Assembly (NCBI RefSeq): GCF_040144835.1 | Contig: NZ_CP151632.1 | Location: 496,001-560,000, forward strand | Source of the DNA: Microbacterium sp. LWS13-1.2 | GTDB taxonomy: Bacteria > Actinomycetota > Actinomycetes > Actinomycetales > Microbacteriaceae | DNA length: 64,000 nucleotides | Reading direction: 5' to 3' | Shown here: one piece after another, positions 27,353 through 36,743 of the stretch | Position numbering within the stretch: position 1 is the stretch's first letter | Layout: each line of letters starts with the position of its first letter | The notes under the pieces: generated by a model | What the model was told of the DNA's origin: nothing | Database searches by the model: none | What the model saw: only the letters and a program-made list of their open reading frames with translations | Program-made: the position numbers and the translations under genes

Positions 27353-28392
27353 CGGCGCGACTGCACGTCGATCTGTCGGCGCTCACGGCCAACATCGCGC
27401 GGGTGCGCGAGACCGTCGCGCCCGCCGAGCTCATGCTCGTCGTCAAGGACGACGCGTACGGCCACGGTCTGGAAGCCGTCGTGCAGACGGCCACGACCGC
27501 CGGCGTCACGTGGTTCGGCGCATTCGACGTGCGGACCGGAACCGCCGTGCGCGCCGCTGCCGGCGACGCGGCCCGCATCTTCACCTGGATCGCCGCGTCG
27601 CGCGACGATCTGCGCACCGCCATCGCAGCGCACCTGGACCTCGGGATCGGCGACGCCGAGCTCCTGGAGGAGCTCGCGGATGCCGCATCCGACGCCGCCG
27701 GCGCGCCGCGGGTGCATCTCAAGATCGACACCGGGCTGCACCGCAACGGCGTCCGCCCGGAGGAGTGGAGCACGTTCGTCGCGCGGGCCGCTGCGCTGCA
27801 GGCCGCGGGGCGGATCGACGTCGTCGGTGTCTGGAGCCACATCGCCGAGGCCTCGGATGCCGAGGACGACGACGCGCGCGCCGTGTTCGAGCGGGCGCTG
27901 CACGAGGCAGAGGCCGTCGGCATCCGCCCTCACGTCCGGCATCTGGCTGCCAGCGCCGCGTCGTTCGCGCGCCCTGAGTTCCGCTACGACATGGTGCGGG
28001 TGGGGGCGTTCTGCTACGGCATCCGATCTGCGGGCGGACCGTCGGCCGACACACTCGGACTGCGCACGATCGCCCGGCTCGAGGCCGAGGTGGTCGCCGT
28101 GCACGAGGAGACCGTGCGGATCGACATCGGTGCAGCCGACGGGCTGCCGTCCTCGCTGCGTGGTCGCGCCATGGTCGGCACACCGGCTGGTGCGCGCAGG
28201 CTCGGCCCGGTGGGCGGTGCGCAGTCCCTCGTCGACGCATGGACCGGTGCCGCGGTCGGAGACGTCGTGACGATCTACGGCCCGGGCGGATCCGGCGAGG
28301 GGACGGCGACCGACCTCGCCGAGGTCATCGGCACGATCGGCGAAGAGATCGCGGTGAGGGTCTCGCCGCTGATCGCGCGCGTCTATACGTGA
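27349..28392 (+). CDS. Alanine-racemase homologue with PLP lysine but no catalytic Tyr
   Basis: The 347-residue protein spans a whole fold-type III racemase. VVKDDAYGHG (31-40) has the PLP lysine Lys33; VHLKIDTGLHRNGV (122-135) and YDMVRVGAFCYGI (213-225), with the pyridine-contacting Arg, are normal. In the C-domain, RIDIGAADGLPSSL (257-270) has Ala262 where the catalytic tyrosine of GYADG should be. Start GTG overlaps the upstream stop (GTGA), so the two are made together. Length is slightly short of canonical Alr. It most likely pairs with the upstream protein; substrate may be Ala or another amino acid. A terminator hairpin follows. Confidence 0.82.
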   Translation: MTARLHVDLSALTANIARVRETVAPAELMLVVKDDAYGHGLEAVVQTATTAGVTWFGAFDVRTGTAVRAAAGDAARIFTWIAASRDDLRTAIAAHLDLGIGDAELLEELADAASDAAGAPRVHLKIDTGLHRNGVRPEEWSTFVARAAALQAAGRIDVVGVWSHIAEASDAEDDDARAVFERALHEAEAVGIRPHVRHLAASAASFARPEFRYDMVRVGAFCYGIRSAGGPSADTLGLRTIARLEAEVVAVHEETVRIDIGAADGLPSSLRGRAMVGTPAGARRLGPVGGAQSLVDAWTGAAVGDVVTIYGPGGSGEGTATDLAEVIGTIGEEIAVRVSPLIARVYT

Positions 28393-28394
28393 AA

Positions 28395-28425
28395 GCCCCG
28401 TGAGACGCGAGGCGTCTCACGGGGC
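28395..28425. terminator. Terminator hairpin after the racemase pair
   Basis: GCCCCGTGAGACGC at 28395-28408 pairs perfectly with GCGTCTCACGGGGC at 28412-28425 around GAG. It starts 2 bp after the stop codon of the second racemase gene. Confidence 0.8.
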
Positions 28426-28465
28426 GGTCGTCAGGGGGTTGCGGAGCAGCGGACCTCGGGGGGCC

Positions 28466-28684
28466 TTATTCCGCCAGCCGCGCCGTCTCGTCGTGCCACG
28501 AGGTCGCGATGCTGCGGAGCTTCTCTTCGTACTTGCGGCCGTGGTGGGCGCAGAAGAGCAGTTCGCTGCCGTTGACCTCGGCGGCGATGTAGGCCTGCGC
28601 GCCGCATGAATCGCAGCGGTCCACCGCGGTCAGGCGGTACTCGAGGACGGCGCCGGGCTCTGTGGGTGTCGATAGCGTGGTCAT
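28466..28684 (-). CDS. DUF7455 small zinc-ribbon-like protein
   Basis: From ATG 28684, with AGGAGG upstream, the protein has 72 residues. CDSCGAQAY and LLFCAHHGRKYEEKL provide three Cys and two His for one zinc site. This small protein is conserved in Actinobacteria next to sigma-factor or topoisomerase genes. Function unknown. It is divergent from parE and convergent with the racemase gene. Confidence 0.85.
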   Translation of the reverse strand: MTTLSTPTEPGAVLEYRLTAVDRCDSCGAQAYIAAEVNGSELLFCAHHGRKYEEKLRSIATSWHDETARLAE

Positions 28685-28852
28685 TTCGGTGCCTCCTCGT
28701 ATATGTAGAACTCTTGGCCGGTGATCAGATACAACCACGGGGATGTTTCGAGAATGCCGCGAATGGGCGACATTTCGCTGAGCGCGTAGCGCTGCTCGGC
28801 CCGAAGCGTGTCTGCACGGCCCTGTCGGGCGCGCGGATTACGATGGGAGACT

Positions 28853-30934
28853 GTGACCGCCGAGTATTCAGCCCATCATCTCCAGGTGCTCGAGGGGCTC
28901 GAGGCGGTCCGCAAGCGCCCGGGCATGTACATCGGGTCCACCGACTCCCGCGGCCTCATGCACTGCCTGTGGGAGATCATCGACAACTCGGTCGATGAGG
29001 CCCTCGCCGGGCACGGCACGCGCATCGACATCGTGCTGCACGCGGACGGCAGCGTCGAGGTGCGCGACCGCGCCCGCGGCATCCCGGTCGACATCGAGCC
29101 GCGCACCGGACTGTCGGGCGTCGAGGTCGTCTTCACGAAGCTGCATGCCGGCGGCAAGTTCGGCGGCGGGTCGTACGCGGCATCAGGCGGCCTGCACGGC
29201 GTCGGCGCATCCGTCGTGAACGCGCTGTCGGAGCGCCTCGACGTCGAGGTCGACCGCGGCGGCAAGACATGGTCGATGTCGTTCCACCGCGGCGAGCCGG
29301 GCATCTTCTCCAACGGCAGCCCCGACTCCACGTTCACGCCGTTCGAGCAGCGCAGCGAGCTGCGGGTCGCCGGCCGCGCGGCGAAGGGCGTGACGGGAAC
29401 CCGGATCCGCTACTGGGCCGACCCGCAGATCTTCACCAAGGACGCCGCGTTCAACCTGCAGGAGCTCGAGCAGCGCGCGCGACAGACCGCGTTCCTCGTC
29501 CCGGGCCTCGAGATCGTCATCCGCGACGAGCGCCCCGGCACCGAGTCCGGCGAGCCGGTCGAGACGAGCTACCGCTTCGACGGCGGCATCTCCGAGTTCG
29601 CCGACTTCCTCGCCCCGGACGCGGGAATCACCGACACCTGGCGCCTGACCGGGAGCGGCAGCTTCACCGAGACCGTCCCGGTGCTGCAGCCGTCCGGTGC
29701 GATGGTGCCCACCGAGGTCGAACGCGAATGCCACGTCGACGTCGCCGTCAGGTGGGGAACGGGCTACGAGACGGTGTCGCGCTCGTTCGTCAACATCATC
29801 GCCACGCCCAAGGGCGGCACGCACCAGCAGGGATTCGAGCAGGCCCTGATGAAGGTCCTCCGCGATCAGGTCACGCAGAACGCTCGGCGTCTCAAGGTCG
29901 GCAACGACAAGATCGAGAAGGACGACATCCTCGCCGGTCTCACCGCGGTGCTGACGGTGCGGGTGCCCGAGCCGCAGTTCGAGGGTCAGACGAAGGAGGT
30001 GCTCGGCACTCCTGCCGTGCGTCAGATCGTGTCGAACGTCGTCATCCGCGAGCTCTCGGCACGCTTCACGTCGTCCAAGCGCGACGACAAGGCGCAGACC
30101 AGCCTCCTGCTCGACAAGGTCGTCTCCGAGATGAAGGCGCGCATCTCCGCGCGCACGCACAAAGAGACGCAGCGTCGCAAGAACGCCCTGGAGTCCTCGT
30201 CGCTTCCGGCGAAGCTCGCCGACTGCCGGTCGAACGACGTCGGCGAGTCCGAGCTGTTCATCGTTGAGGGCGATTCGGCCCTCGGCACCGCCAAGCTCGC
30301 GCGCAACAGCGAGTTCCAGGCGCTGCTGCCGATCCGCGGCAAGATCCTCAACGTGCAGAAGGCGTCGATCAGCGACATGCTGTCGAACGCCGAGTGCGCG
30401 GCGATCATCCAGGTGATCGGCGCCGGCTCGGGTCGCTCGTTCGACCTGGAGGCGGCGCGCTACGGCAAGATCATCCTGATGAGCGACGCCGACGTCGACG
30501 GGGCACACATCCGCACCCTGCTGCTGACGCTGTTCTTCCGCTACATGCGGCCGCTCATCGACGAGGGACGCGTGTACGCCGCCGTGCCGCCGCTGCACCG
30601 CGTCGTCGTGATGAACCCCGGCACCAAGCCGAACGACACGATCTACACCTACTCCGAGGCGGAGCTGCACGGGCTGCTCACGAAGCTCGGCAAGGCCGGC
30701 AAGCGCTGGCAGGAGCCGGTGCAGCGCTACAAGGGCCTCGGCGAGATGGATGCCGACCAGCTGGCGACGACGACCATGGATCGCGCCGGCCGCACCCTGC
30801 GCCGCGTGCGGATGCAGGATGCCGAGGCTGCGACATCCGTCTTCGAACTGCTCATGGGCAACGACGTCGCCCCGCGCAAGGAGTTCATCATCGATTCCAG
30901 CGACCGGCTCGTGCGGGAGCGCATCGACGCCTGA
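28853..30934 (+). CDS. parE: Type IIA topoisomerase subunit B (ParE/GyrB-like)
   Basis: ATPase and TOPRIM subunit of a type IIA topoisomerase. GTG 28853 (VTAEYSAHHLQVLEG) has GGGAGA upstream and gives 693 residues. LEAVRKRPGMYIGST and EIIDNSVDEA are the ATP-binding GHKL motifs, GGLHGVGASVVNALS the ATP lid, EGDSALGTAK near 471 and DADVDGAHIR near 544 the TOPRIM metal sites. The pairing with a separate convergent A subunit at 31.0-33.5 kb, away from dnaA, fits the second actinobacterial type IIA enzyme, annotated topoisomerase IV. Confidence 0.92.
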   Translation: MTAEYSAHHLQVLEGLEAVRKRPGMYIGSTDSRGLMHCLWEIIDNSVDEALAGHGTRIDIVLHADGSVEVRDRARGIPVDIEPRTGLSGVEVVFTKLHAGGKFGGGSYAASGGLHGVGASVVNALSERLDVEVDRGGKTWSMSFHRGEPGIFSNGSPDSTFTPFEQRSELRVAGRAAKGVTGTRIRYWADPQIFTKDAAFNLQELEQRARQTAFLVPGLEIVIRDERPGTESGEPVETSYRFDGGISEFADFLAPDAGITDTWRLTGSGSFTETVPVLQPSGAMVPTEVERECHVDVAVRWGTGYETVSRSFVNIIATPKGGTHQQGFEQALMKVLRDQVTQNARRLKVGNDKIEKDDILAGLTAVLTVRVPEPQFEGQTKEVLGTPAVRQIVSNVVIRELSARFTSSKRDDKAQTSLLLDKVVSEMKARISARTHKETQRRKNALESSSLPAKLADCRSNDVGESELFIVEGDSALGTAKLARNSEFQALLPIRGKILNVQKASISDMLSNAECAAIIQVIGAGSGRSFDLEAARYGKIILMSDADVDGAHIRTLLLTLFFRYMRPLIDEGRVYAAVPPLHRVVVMNPGTKPNDTIYTYSEAELHGLLTKLGKAGKRWQEPVQRYKGLGEMDADQLATTTMDRAGRTLRRVRMQDAEAATSVFELLMGNDVAPRKEFIIDSSDRLVRERIDA

Positions 30935-30938
30935 CGAC

Positions 30939-31001
30939 CACCGGTCGTTGAGCGAGCGGAGCGAGACGAAACGCCGTCTGCTGCTCGCTCAACGACCGGT
31001 G
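30939..31001. repeat. 19-bp inverted repeat between parE and parC
   Basis: CACCGGTCGTTGAGCGAGC at 30939-30957 is the exact reverse complement of 30983-31001, 25-nt spacer. It fills the whole 71-bp gap between the convergent genes, so it can end both transcripts. The GTTGAGCGAGCGGAGCGAGA pattern is a repeat type I associate with intergenic DNA of Microbacteriaceae, so it is probably one of many copies. Confidence 0.85.
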
Positions 31002-31005
31002 AACG

Positions 31006-33465
31006 TCAGCGGATGCCGGTGCCGACCGCGCCGATGACCCCGTCCAGGGCCGTCCCCGACGCATCGCGCTTCGCGCCGGCCGCCGGCAGGGCGCGGACCG
31101 CCCCGTCGGAGCCGATGGCACGCGGATCGGTGCCCACCCAGGCGATGGTGAGCGCGTCCTCCCCGCGGAGGAATCGATGGGCTCGAACACCCCCGGTCGC
31201 GCGCCCCTTGGCGGGGAACTCGCTGAAGAGCGACACCTTGGCGCTGCCGGCGTCGGTGCCCGCGAGCGCGGTGGTCGAGCCGGCGATCGTCACCACGACG
31301 GCGTCAAACTCGGACGGCCCCACGACGTCGAACGCGATGACCTGCGCGCCGTCGGTGAGCCGCATCCCGGCCATGCCGCCGGCGGAGCGGCCCTGCGGGC
31401 GCACCGACGACGCGTCGAAGCGCAGGAGCTGGGAATCGCTCGCGACGAACACCAGCTCGGCGCCGTCGGATGCCGGCGCGGCGCCGACGACGCGATCGCC
31501 GTCCTTGAGCGAGATGATCTCGATGTCGTGCTTGTTGCCGAGCTCACTCGCGGCGACCCGCTTCACCACGCCCTGCGCGGTGCCGACGGCGATCGGCGGG
31601 GTGTCGGCGAGCGGGACCAGCGCGACGACGTGCTCGCCGCCACTCAGGCCGAGGTACTGATCGGCGCGTGTGCCGGCGCCCAGCTGCACCGAGTTGCCGG
31701 GGACCGAAGGCAGGTCGACGGGGGAGAGGCGCACCAGGCGGCCGAGGCTCGTCACCGCACCGATGTCGCCGCGGGTCGTCGCGTCCACCGAGGAGCGGAT
31801 CGCGTCGTGCTTCGAGCGGCGTGCCGGGGCCACGACGCCGCCACCGGGCGCATCGGCGACCAGCTCGGCGCGGACCATGCGTCCGGTGGCCGAGAGGAAG
31901 ACGCGACACGGGGCATCCGCGATCTGCAGGTCGGCGGCCGCCGCGGCGGCGCGTGAGCGCGGCTGCACCGGACCGCCGTTGAGCAGCAGGGTGCGCCGCG
32001 GAGTGCCGAACGCCTCGGCCGCGGCATCCAGTTCATGCGCCACCTGCGCGCGCAGCAGCACGTCGCTGCCGAGCAGCTCCTCGAGCTGGGCGATCTCCTT
32101 CTTGAGGTTGTCGCGCTCGGCCTCGAGTTCGATGCGGGAGAACTTCGTCAGCCGGCGCAGTCGCAGCTCGAGGATGTACTCGGACTGCGCCTCCGACAGG
32201 TCGAAGACGCTCATCAGGCGCTGGCGCGCCTGTTCGCCGTCATCGGAGGTGCGGATGACCTGGATGACCTCGTCGATGTCGAGGATCGCGATGAGCAGGC
32301 CCTCGACCAGGTGCAGTCGTTCCTTGCGCCGAGCGAGCCGGTAGCGGCTGCGGCGCGTCACGACGCTGATGCGGTGGTCGAGGTAGACCCGCAGCAGTTC
32401 ACGGAGCCCGAGCGTCTGCGGCTGCCCTTCGACGAGTGCGACGTTGTTGATGCTGAACGAGTCCTCGAGCGGCGTCAGCCGGTAGAGGTGGTCCAGGACC
32501 GCCTGGGGGTCGAAGCCCGTCTTGATGCCGATGACCAGACGCAGACCGTGGTGACGGTCGGTGAGGTCGGTGACGTCCGAGATCCCCTGCAGCTTCTTGG
32601 CGTTGACCGCGTCCTTGATCTTCTCGATCACGCGCTCCGGGCCGACGAGATAGGGCAGCTCGGTGACGATGAGCCCGGTCCGGCGCGGGCCCAGCGACTC
32701 GATCGACACCTTGGCCCGGGTGCGGAAGCTGCCGCGCCCGTTCGTGTAGGCGTCCTTGATGCCGTCGAGACCGACGATGATGCCGCCACCGGGAAGATCC
32801 GGACCTGGCACGAACTCCATGACCTCGTCGACCGTGGCCTCGGGGTTGTCGAGCAGATGCGTGGCCGCGCCGACCACCTCGATGAGGTTGTGCGGCGCCA
32901 TGTTCGTCGCCATGCCGACCGCGATGCCGGTCGTGCCGTTGACGAGGAGGTTGGGGAACGCGGCCGGCAGCACTTCGGGCTGCTGGAACTGGCCGTCGTA
33001 GTTGGGGATGAAGTCGACGACGTCCTCATCGAGATTCTCGGTGAGCGCGAGCGCCGGAGGGGCGAGACGGGCCTCGGTGTAGCGAGGGGCGGCGGGCCCG
33101 TCGTCGAGCGAGCCGAAATTGCCGTGGCCGTCGACCAGCGGCACGCGCAGCGAGAACGGCTGCGCGAGCCGCACGAGCGCGTCGTAGATGGGGGCGTCGC
33201 CGTGCGGGTGCAGCTTTCCCATCACCTCGCCGACGACGCGGGCGCTCTTGACGTGCCCGCGGTCGGGGCGCAGCCCCATGTCGGCCATCTGGAAGAGGAT
33301 GCGCCGCTGAACCGGCTTCAGCCCGTCGCGCGCATCGGGGAGCGCGCGCGAATAGATCACCGAGTACGCGTACTCGAGGAACGACGTCTGCATCTCGGAC
33401 GAGACGTCGACGTCCTCGATGCGTCCGTGGTCGGCGGGTGAGGAATCGGTGCGGGAAGCGGGCAT
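31006..33465 (-). CDS. parC: Type IIA topoisomerase subunit A (ParC/GyrA-like)
   Basis: DNA-breaking subunit. The 819-residue protein has [20 protein letters not shown] near 35-53, the [19 protein letters not shown] winged-helix region (86-104) and the active tyrosine Tyr129 in [12 protein letters not shown]-terminal domain of about 300 residues forms the beta-pinwheel. In the quinolone-resistance region the sequence is [10 protein letters not shown]: the position usually Ser is Ala91, a substitution common in naturally tolerant ParC-type enzymes, though its effect here is not shown. Ends 5 bp from the inverted repeat shared with parE. Confidence 0.92.
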   Translation of the reverse strand: MPASRTDSSPADHGRIEDVDVSSEMQTSFLEYAYSVIYSRALPDARDGLKPVQRRILFQMADMGLRPDRGHVKSARVVGEVMGKLHPHGDAPIYDALVRLAQPFSLRVPLVDGHGNFGSLDDGPAAPRYTEARLAPPALALTENLDEDVVDFIPNYDGQFQQPEVLPAAFPNLLVNGTTGIAVGMATNMAPHNLIEVVGAATHLLDNPEATVDEVMEFVPGPDLPGGGIIVGLDGIKDAYTNGRGSFRTRAKVSIESLGPRRTGLIVTELPYLVGPERVIEKIKDAVNAKKLQGISDVTDLTDRHHGLRLVIGIKTGFDPQAVLDHLYRLTPLEDSFSINNVALVEGQPQTLGLRELLRVYLDHRISVVTRRSRYRLARRKERLHLVEGLLIAILDIDEVIQVIRTSDDGEQARQRLMSVFDLSEAQSEYILELRLRRLTKFSRIELEAERDNLKKEIAQLEELLGSDVLLRAQVAHELDAAAEAFGTPRRTLLLNGGPVQPRSRAAAAAADLQIADAPCRVFLSATGRMVRAELVADAPGGGVVAPARRSKHDAIRSSVDATTRGDIGAVTSLGRLVRLSPVDLPSVPGNSVQLGAGTRADQYLGLSGGEHVVALVPLADTPPIAVGTAQGVVKRVAASELGNKHDIEIISLKDGDRVVGAAPASDGAELVFVASDSQLLRFDASSVRPQGRSAGGMAGMRLTDGAQVIAFDVVGPSEFDAVVVTIAGSTTALAGTDAGSAKVSLFSEFPAKGRATGGVRAHRFLRGEDALTIAWVGTDPRAIGSDGAVRALPAAGAKRDASGTALDGVIGAVGTGIR

Positions 33466-33533
33466 GTGTCGATGAAGCCTCGGGTGACGGCGGGAGCGGT
33501 AGGGCGCGGCCGCGGTGTGCGAGACTGGCCCCG

Positions 33534-34649
33534 ATGTCCCTCAGCCTACCCGCGGACCCGCCGCGCGCCCGGAGCCTCACCCGTGTCGTGCCCGAGATGT
33601 CGGCGGCACTCAACGGCACATCGGAGTGGTTCGCACCGGCGCGCAGCGCGATCGTGTGGGTGATCGACGGGCTGGGCGTGTCGAACCTCGCCGCCCGCGC
33701 GGGACACGCGCGCTTCCTCAGCGAAGCGCGGACGAGACGGGATGCCGCGCGCACCGTCTTCCCCTCCACCACGGCAGCCGCACTGACGAGTCTGCTCACG
33801 GGCGCCCTGCCGGGGGAGCATGGCATCGTCGGCTATCGCGCCCGGGTTCCCGGCACCGACGACGTCGTCAACATGCTGCGCGGGTGGGACACCGACGGCC
33901 TGCCGCTGTCGTTCCAGCGTGCCGCGCCGCTGTCCGCCACGCTCGGCCGGCCGTTCTTCGCCGTGTCGCGCAACGAGTACGCGCGCACCGGATTCACGGC
34001 CGTGACCCTGGGAGACGCCGAGTTCCACGGAGTGGACGACCTCGACGAACGCGTACGTGTCGCCGCCGACCTGGCGGCGCGGCATCCGGGCTCGCTCGTC
34101 TATCTGTATGCGGCCGATCTCGACGCGGTGGGCCACAAGCGCGGCTGGGAGTCCGACGAGTGGGTGGCCGCTCTGGAACGGATCGACGCCGCTGCCCGCA
34201 CGCTCGCGGCATCGGTCGACCGCAGCACCGGCGTCGTCGTCACCTCGGATCACGGCATGATCGACGTCCCCCGTCACCGCCACATCCTGCTCGACGAGGG
34301 CGGCAACCTGCTCGACGGCGTCCGCCTCATCGGCGGCGAGCCGCGCATGCTGCAGATGTATGCCGAGGCCGGGCAGGCTGATGCCGTGCTCGCGCGGTGG
34401 CGCGAGGCCGAGGGGTCGCGATCCTGGGTCTTCTCCCGCGCCGAGCTCGAGACGTCGGGACTCATGGGGGTCGTCGACCCCGAGGTCGGCGCCCGCATCG
34501 GCGACGTGATCGTCGCCCCGCGCACCGGGATCGCGTATTACGACGATCGCCTCGCCGACACGGCACCGCAGAAGATGGTGGGCCAGCACGGCTCGCTGAG
34601 CGATGAGGAGCGGGTCGTGCCTCTCATCCGGCTCGGCGCGTTCGCCTGA
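33534..34649 (+). CDS. Alkaline-phosphatase-superfamily phosphodiesterase
   Basis: I start at ATG 33534 ([14 protein letters not shown]), 371 residues. [10 protein letters not shown] holds the first metal Asp, [12 protein letters not shown] the nucleophilic Thr, AADLDAVGH and [11 protein letters not shown] the remaining Asp/His ligands. This is the nucleotide pyrophosphatase/phosphodiesterase branch of the superfamily. No signal peptide is visible, so it is probably cytoplasmic. It is divergent from parC (68 bp) and convergent with sepH (4 bp between). Substrate unknown. Confidence 0.88.
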   Translation: MSLSLPADPPRARSLTRVVPEMSAALNGTSEWFAPARSAIVWVIDGLGVSNLAARAGHARFLSEARTRRDAARTVFPSTTAAALTSLLTGALPGEHGIVGYRARVPGTDDVVNMLRGWDTDGLPLSFQRAAPLSATLGRPFFAVSRNEYARTGFTAVTLGDAEFHGVDDLDERVRVAADLAARHPGSLVYLYAADLDAVGHKRGWESDEWVAALERIDAAARTLAASVDRSTGVVVTSDHGMIDVPRHRHILLDEGGNLLDGVRLIGGEPRMLQMYAEAGQADAVLARWREAEGSRSWVFSRAELETSGLMGVVDPEVGARIGDVIVAPRTGIAYYDDRLADTAPQKMVGQHGSLSDEERVVPLIRLGAFA

Positions 34650-34653
34650 GCCG

Positions 34654-35697
34654 TCAGTCGTCGGAACGGGCGCCGAAGACGATCTCATCCCACGAGGGCA
34701 TCGAGGTGCGCCCCTTGCGACGGCCCGCCTCCGCCACCGCGGCAGGAGTGGGCGCCTGATAGTCGGATGCCGGCGGCTCTTCGTCGGCGGGTGCCTCGTC
34801 GTAGCCCGGTTCGAGGGCGTCGAACAGCGCGACCGGCGCCGAGGAGCGCTGCGGTGCAGCCACTTCGTCGGCGCCCGGCAGCGGCTCACGCTGACCGCGG
34901 CGACGGCGCAGGGCCTCGAGAAGATCCGCGGTCTCGGCCGACGTGACGACGGTGGGCTCGCTCGCACGCTTGATCGCCGCCTCCTGGACGGCGGGAGCGG
35001 CCGGCGAGGGGATCTCGGGCGACTCGATGTCGGCGTCGGGGAGGCGCCGCGGACCGAACGCGCCGCTGTCGAAGCGCGAGTCGTCCTTGGCCGGCGCACT
35101 GTCCAGTGCCCGCAGGCGCGGGATCAGCCCTTCGGGCAGCGATCCCTGGCGAGAGAGCTGGATCGCGTCGGAGTTCAGCGGCGACAGCGTGCTGCGGCGG
35201 GGGTCGAAGCCCCAGCGGGCATCGTGCCCGATGTCGTTGGCCGTGAACTCCAGCTTGACCGTCCAGCCGGTGGGCGCCTTCCAGCTCGTCCACCGTTCGC
35301 CTATGGCACCGGCCTCGGCGAGCTTGGCGCGCACGGCGGAGCCGAACGTGGTCTGTCCGTCGCCCTCGAAGTCGCCGCCGAGAAGAACGGGCACCGCCAG
35401 CGCCTGTCCTACGACGTGCTCGCGCTCGGCCAGCACGGGGCCTTCGAAGCGCACCACGTCCTCGACGCGCGCGCCGAGGAGCTCGGCGACCTCGTGGGCG
35501 GACAGCCCGGAGCGGATGTGCGCCTGGATCTCCCGCGGACTCGCGCGCGGCGCTTGGACGTCGCCGTCGCGGTCGCGCCGCGCCTTGCGCAGCTCGACCC
35601 GCAGCACATCGTCGACATCGAGCGAGAATCTCTCGCCGGACTCGGTCGCCAGGATGAGCTTGTCGTCCTCGGTTCCGATGACCTTGAGCTGTTCCAT
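34654..35697 (-). CDS. sepH: Septation protein SepH (DUF3071)
   Basis: SepH helps FtsZ assemble into the division ring in Actinobacteria. The 347 residues begin MEQLKVIGTEDDKLILATES, the DUF3071 start, contain an HTH-like segment (SPREIQAHIRSGLSAHEVAE, near 53-72) that binds FtsZ in the characterised protein, then a Pro/Ala-rich linker, and end GRTSMPSWDEIVFG, the conserved C-terminal signature. Start ATG 35697. Its stop is 4 bp from the phosphodiesterase gene stop. Confidence 0.93.
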   Translation of the reverse strand: MEQLKVIGTEDDKLILATESGERFSLDVDDVLRVELRKARRDRDGDVQAPRASPREIQAHIRSGLSAHEVAELLGARVEDVVRFEGPVLAEREHVVGQALAVPVLLGGDFEGDGQTTFGSAVRAKLAEAGAIGERWTSWKAPTGWTVKLEFTANDIGHDARWGFDPRRSTLSPLNSDAIQLSRQGSLPEGLIPRLRALDSAPAKDDSRFDSGAFGPRRLPDADIESPEIPSPAAPAVQEAAIKRASEPTVVTSAETADLLEALRRRRGQREPLPGADEVAAPQRSSAPVALFDALEPGYDEAPADEEPPASDYQAPTPAAVAEAGRRKGRTSMPSWDEIVFGARSDD

Positions 35698-35959
35698 GCG
35701 GACGCCCCTTACTTTTCCCTTGGGCTCACGGCTGTACTTCCCCGTCGGGCTGATGGCAGCCGATGCTGCCTGATCCGCCCCATCGTGTCACAGCGAAGTG
35801 CCCAGGCCGGGAATATACGGCGCGTGCCGCGAGTTTCACGCGAACGCACGTGGTGGACACCGCCGGACGCATTTGCGAAAAGAGGAACCGTCGTGCAAAC
35901 TATCGCCGCCCGCAAGGGCGAGCGCAACCCGCGATACCCGGAAGTTGAGACGTTCACGC

Positions 35960-36253
35960 ATGGCCACCGATTACGACGCCCCCCGCAAGACCGAGGACGA
36001 CAGCGAGTCGATCGAAGCGCTCAAGGAGCGCGTTCCCGACAAGCTCTCGGGCTCGGTCGATGCGGAGGATGCCGACAACCCGTCGGGCTTCGAGCTGCCC
36101 GGTGCCGACCTCTCGGACCTCGAGCTCGACGTCGTCGTTCTCCCGCCCCAGGAGGATGAGTTCACCTGCTCGAACTGCTTCCTTGTGAAGCACCGCTCGC
36201 AGCTCGATCACGAGACGGCCGACGGCCCTATCTGCGCGGAGTGCTCCGCGTGA
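35960..36253 (+). CDS. DUF4193 zinc-binding protein
   Basis: The 97-residue acidic protein starts at ATG 35960. EFTCSNCFLVKHRSQLDH and ICAECSA carry a CxxC-CxxC zinc site. It is the actinobacterial DUF4193 family, related to RNA polymerase-associated small zinc proteins by layout; its role is unknown. Its 3' end overlaps the convergent DUF3093 gene by 26 bp. The 262-bp gap upstream (35698-35959) shows no supported gene or strong hairpin. Confidence 0.9.
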   Translation: MATDYDAPRKTEDDSESIEALKERVPDKLSGSVDAEDADNPSGFELPGADLSDLELDVVVLPPQEDEFTCSNCFLVKHRSQLDHETADGPICAECSA

Positions 36254-36731
36254 TCTGAGCCCGCCGCACAGCGGCGGACAGTCGATCCGGCGTCCGCGAG
36301 GAGATCACCCACGCGGTCGTCGGGTCGTCGATATCGGTCACCGGGATGACGACGACTCCGTCGATCCCGCCTCTGATCAGATGCCACGACCGCGGGTCGA
36401 GGCCCGCGCCGCGCGCGTGACGCGCATCGTCGCCGACGTGCACCTCGGGGGCACCGAGGAATTCGACGCCGATGTGAGCACGCCCTGCCCGCACCTCACC
36501 GTCGCGGACCTCGACCACCGGAGCAGCCGCGATGAGCAGCGCGATCAGCAGCACCCCGACGCAGATGCCCACCACGAGCGCGATCGTGGTGTCGATCGGT
36601 GTGAGGACGAGGGCGGCCATGGGCGCCGCGACCGCGGCCGCGACGAGGATCCACAGGGAGGGTCCGAGCCGCTCCCGATAGCCGTCGGGGCGGCCGCTTC
36701 GGGCATCGGCGTGACGCATGGAGTTCTGCAT
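36228..36731 (-). CDS. DUF3093 membrane protein
   Basis: From ATG 36731 the protein has 167 residues; a second ATG at 36719 (MRHADARSGR) is an equally possible start. YRERLGPSLWILVAAAVAAP leads into two hydrophobic segments, and HLIRGGIDGVVVIPVTDIDDP near the C-terminus is the conserved DUF3093 end. It is divergent from dut, only 12 bp apart, so the two promoters must overlap. Function unknown. GAGGG lies just upstream of ATG 36731, somewhat close. Confidence 0.85.
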   Translation of the reverse strand: MQNSMRHADARSGRPDGYRERLGPSLWILVAAAVAAPMAALVLTPIDTTIALVVGICVGVLLIALLIAAAPVVEVRDGEVRAGRAHIGVEFLGAPEVHVGDDARHARGAGLDPRSWHLIRGGIDGVVVIPVTDIDDPTTAWVISSRTPDRLSAAVRRAQITRSTPRR

Positions 36732-36737
36732 TACCCT
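36732..36737 (+). promoter_or_regulatory. Probable -10 box for leaderless dut
   Basis: TACCCT ends 6 bp before GTG 36744, the leaderless spacing, and no Shine-Dalgarno is present. It overlaps the start region of the divergent DUF3093 gene. Confidence 0.45.
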
Positions 36738-36743
36738 CGTTGG

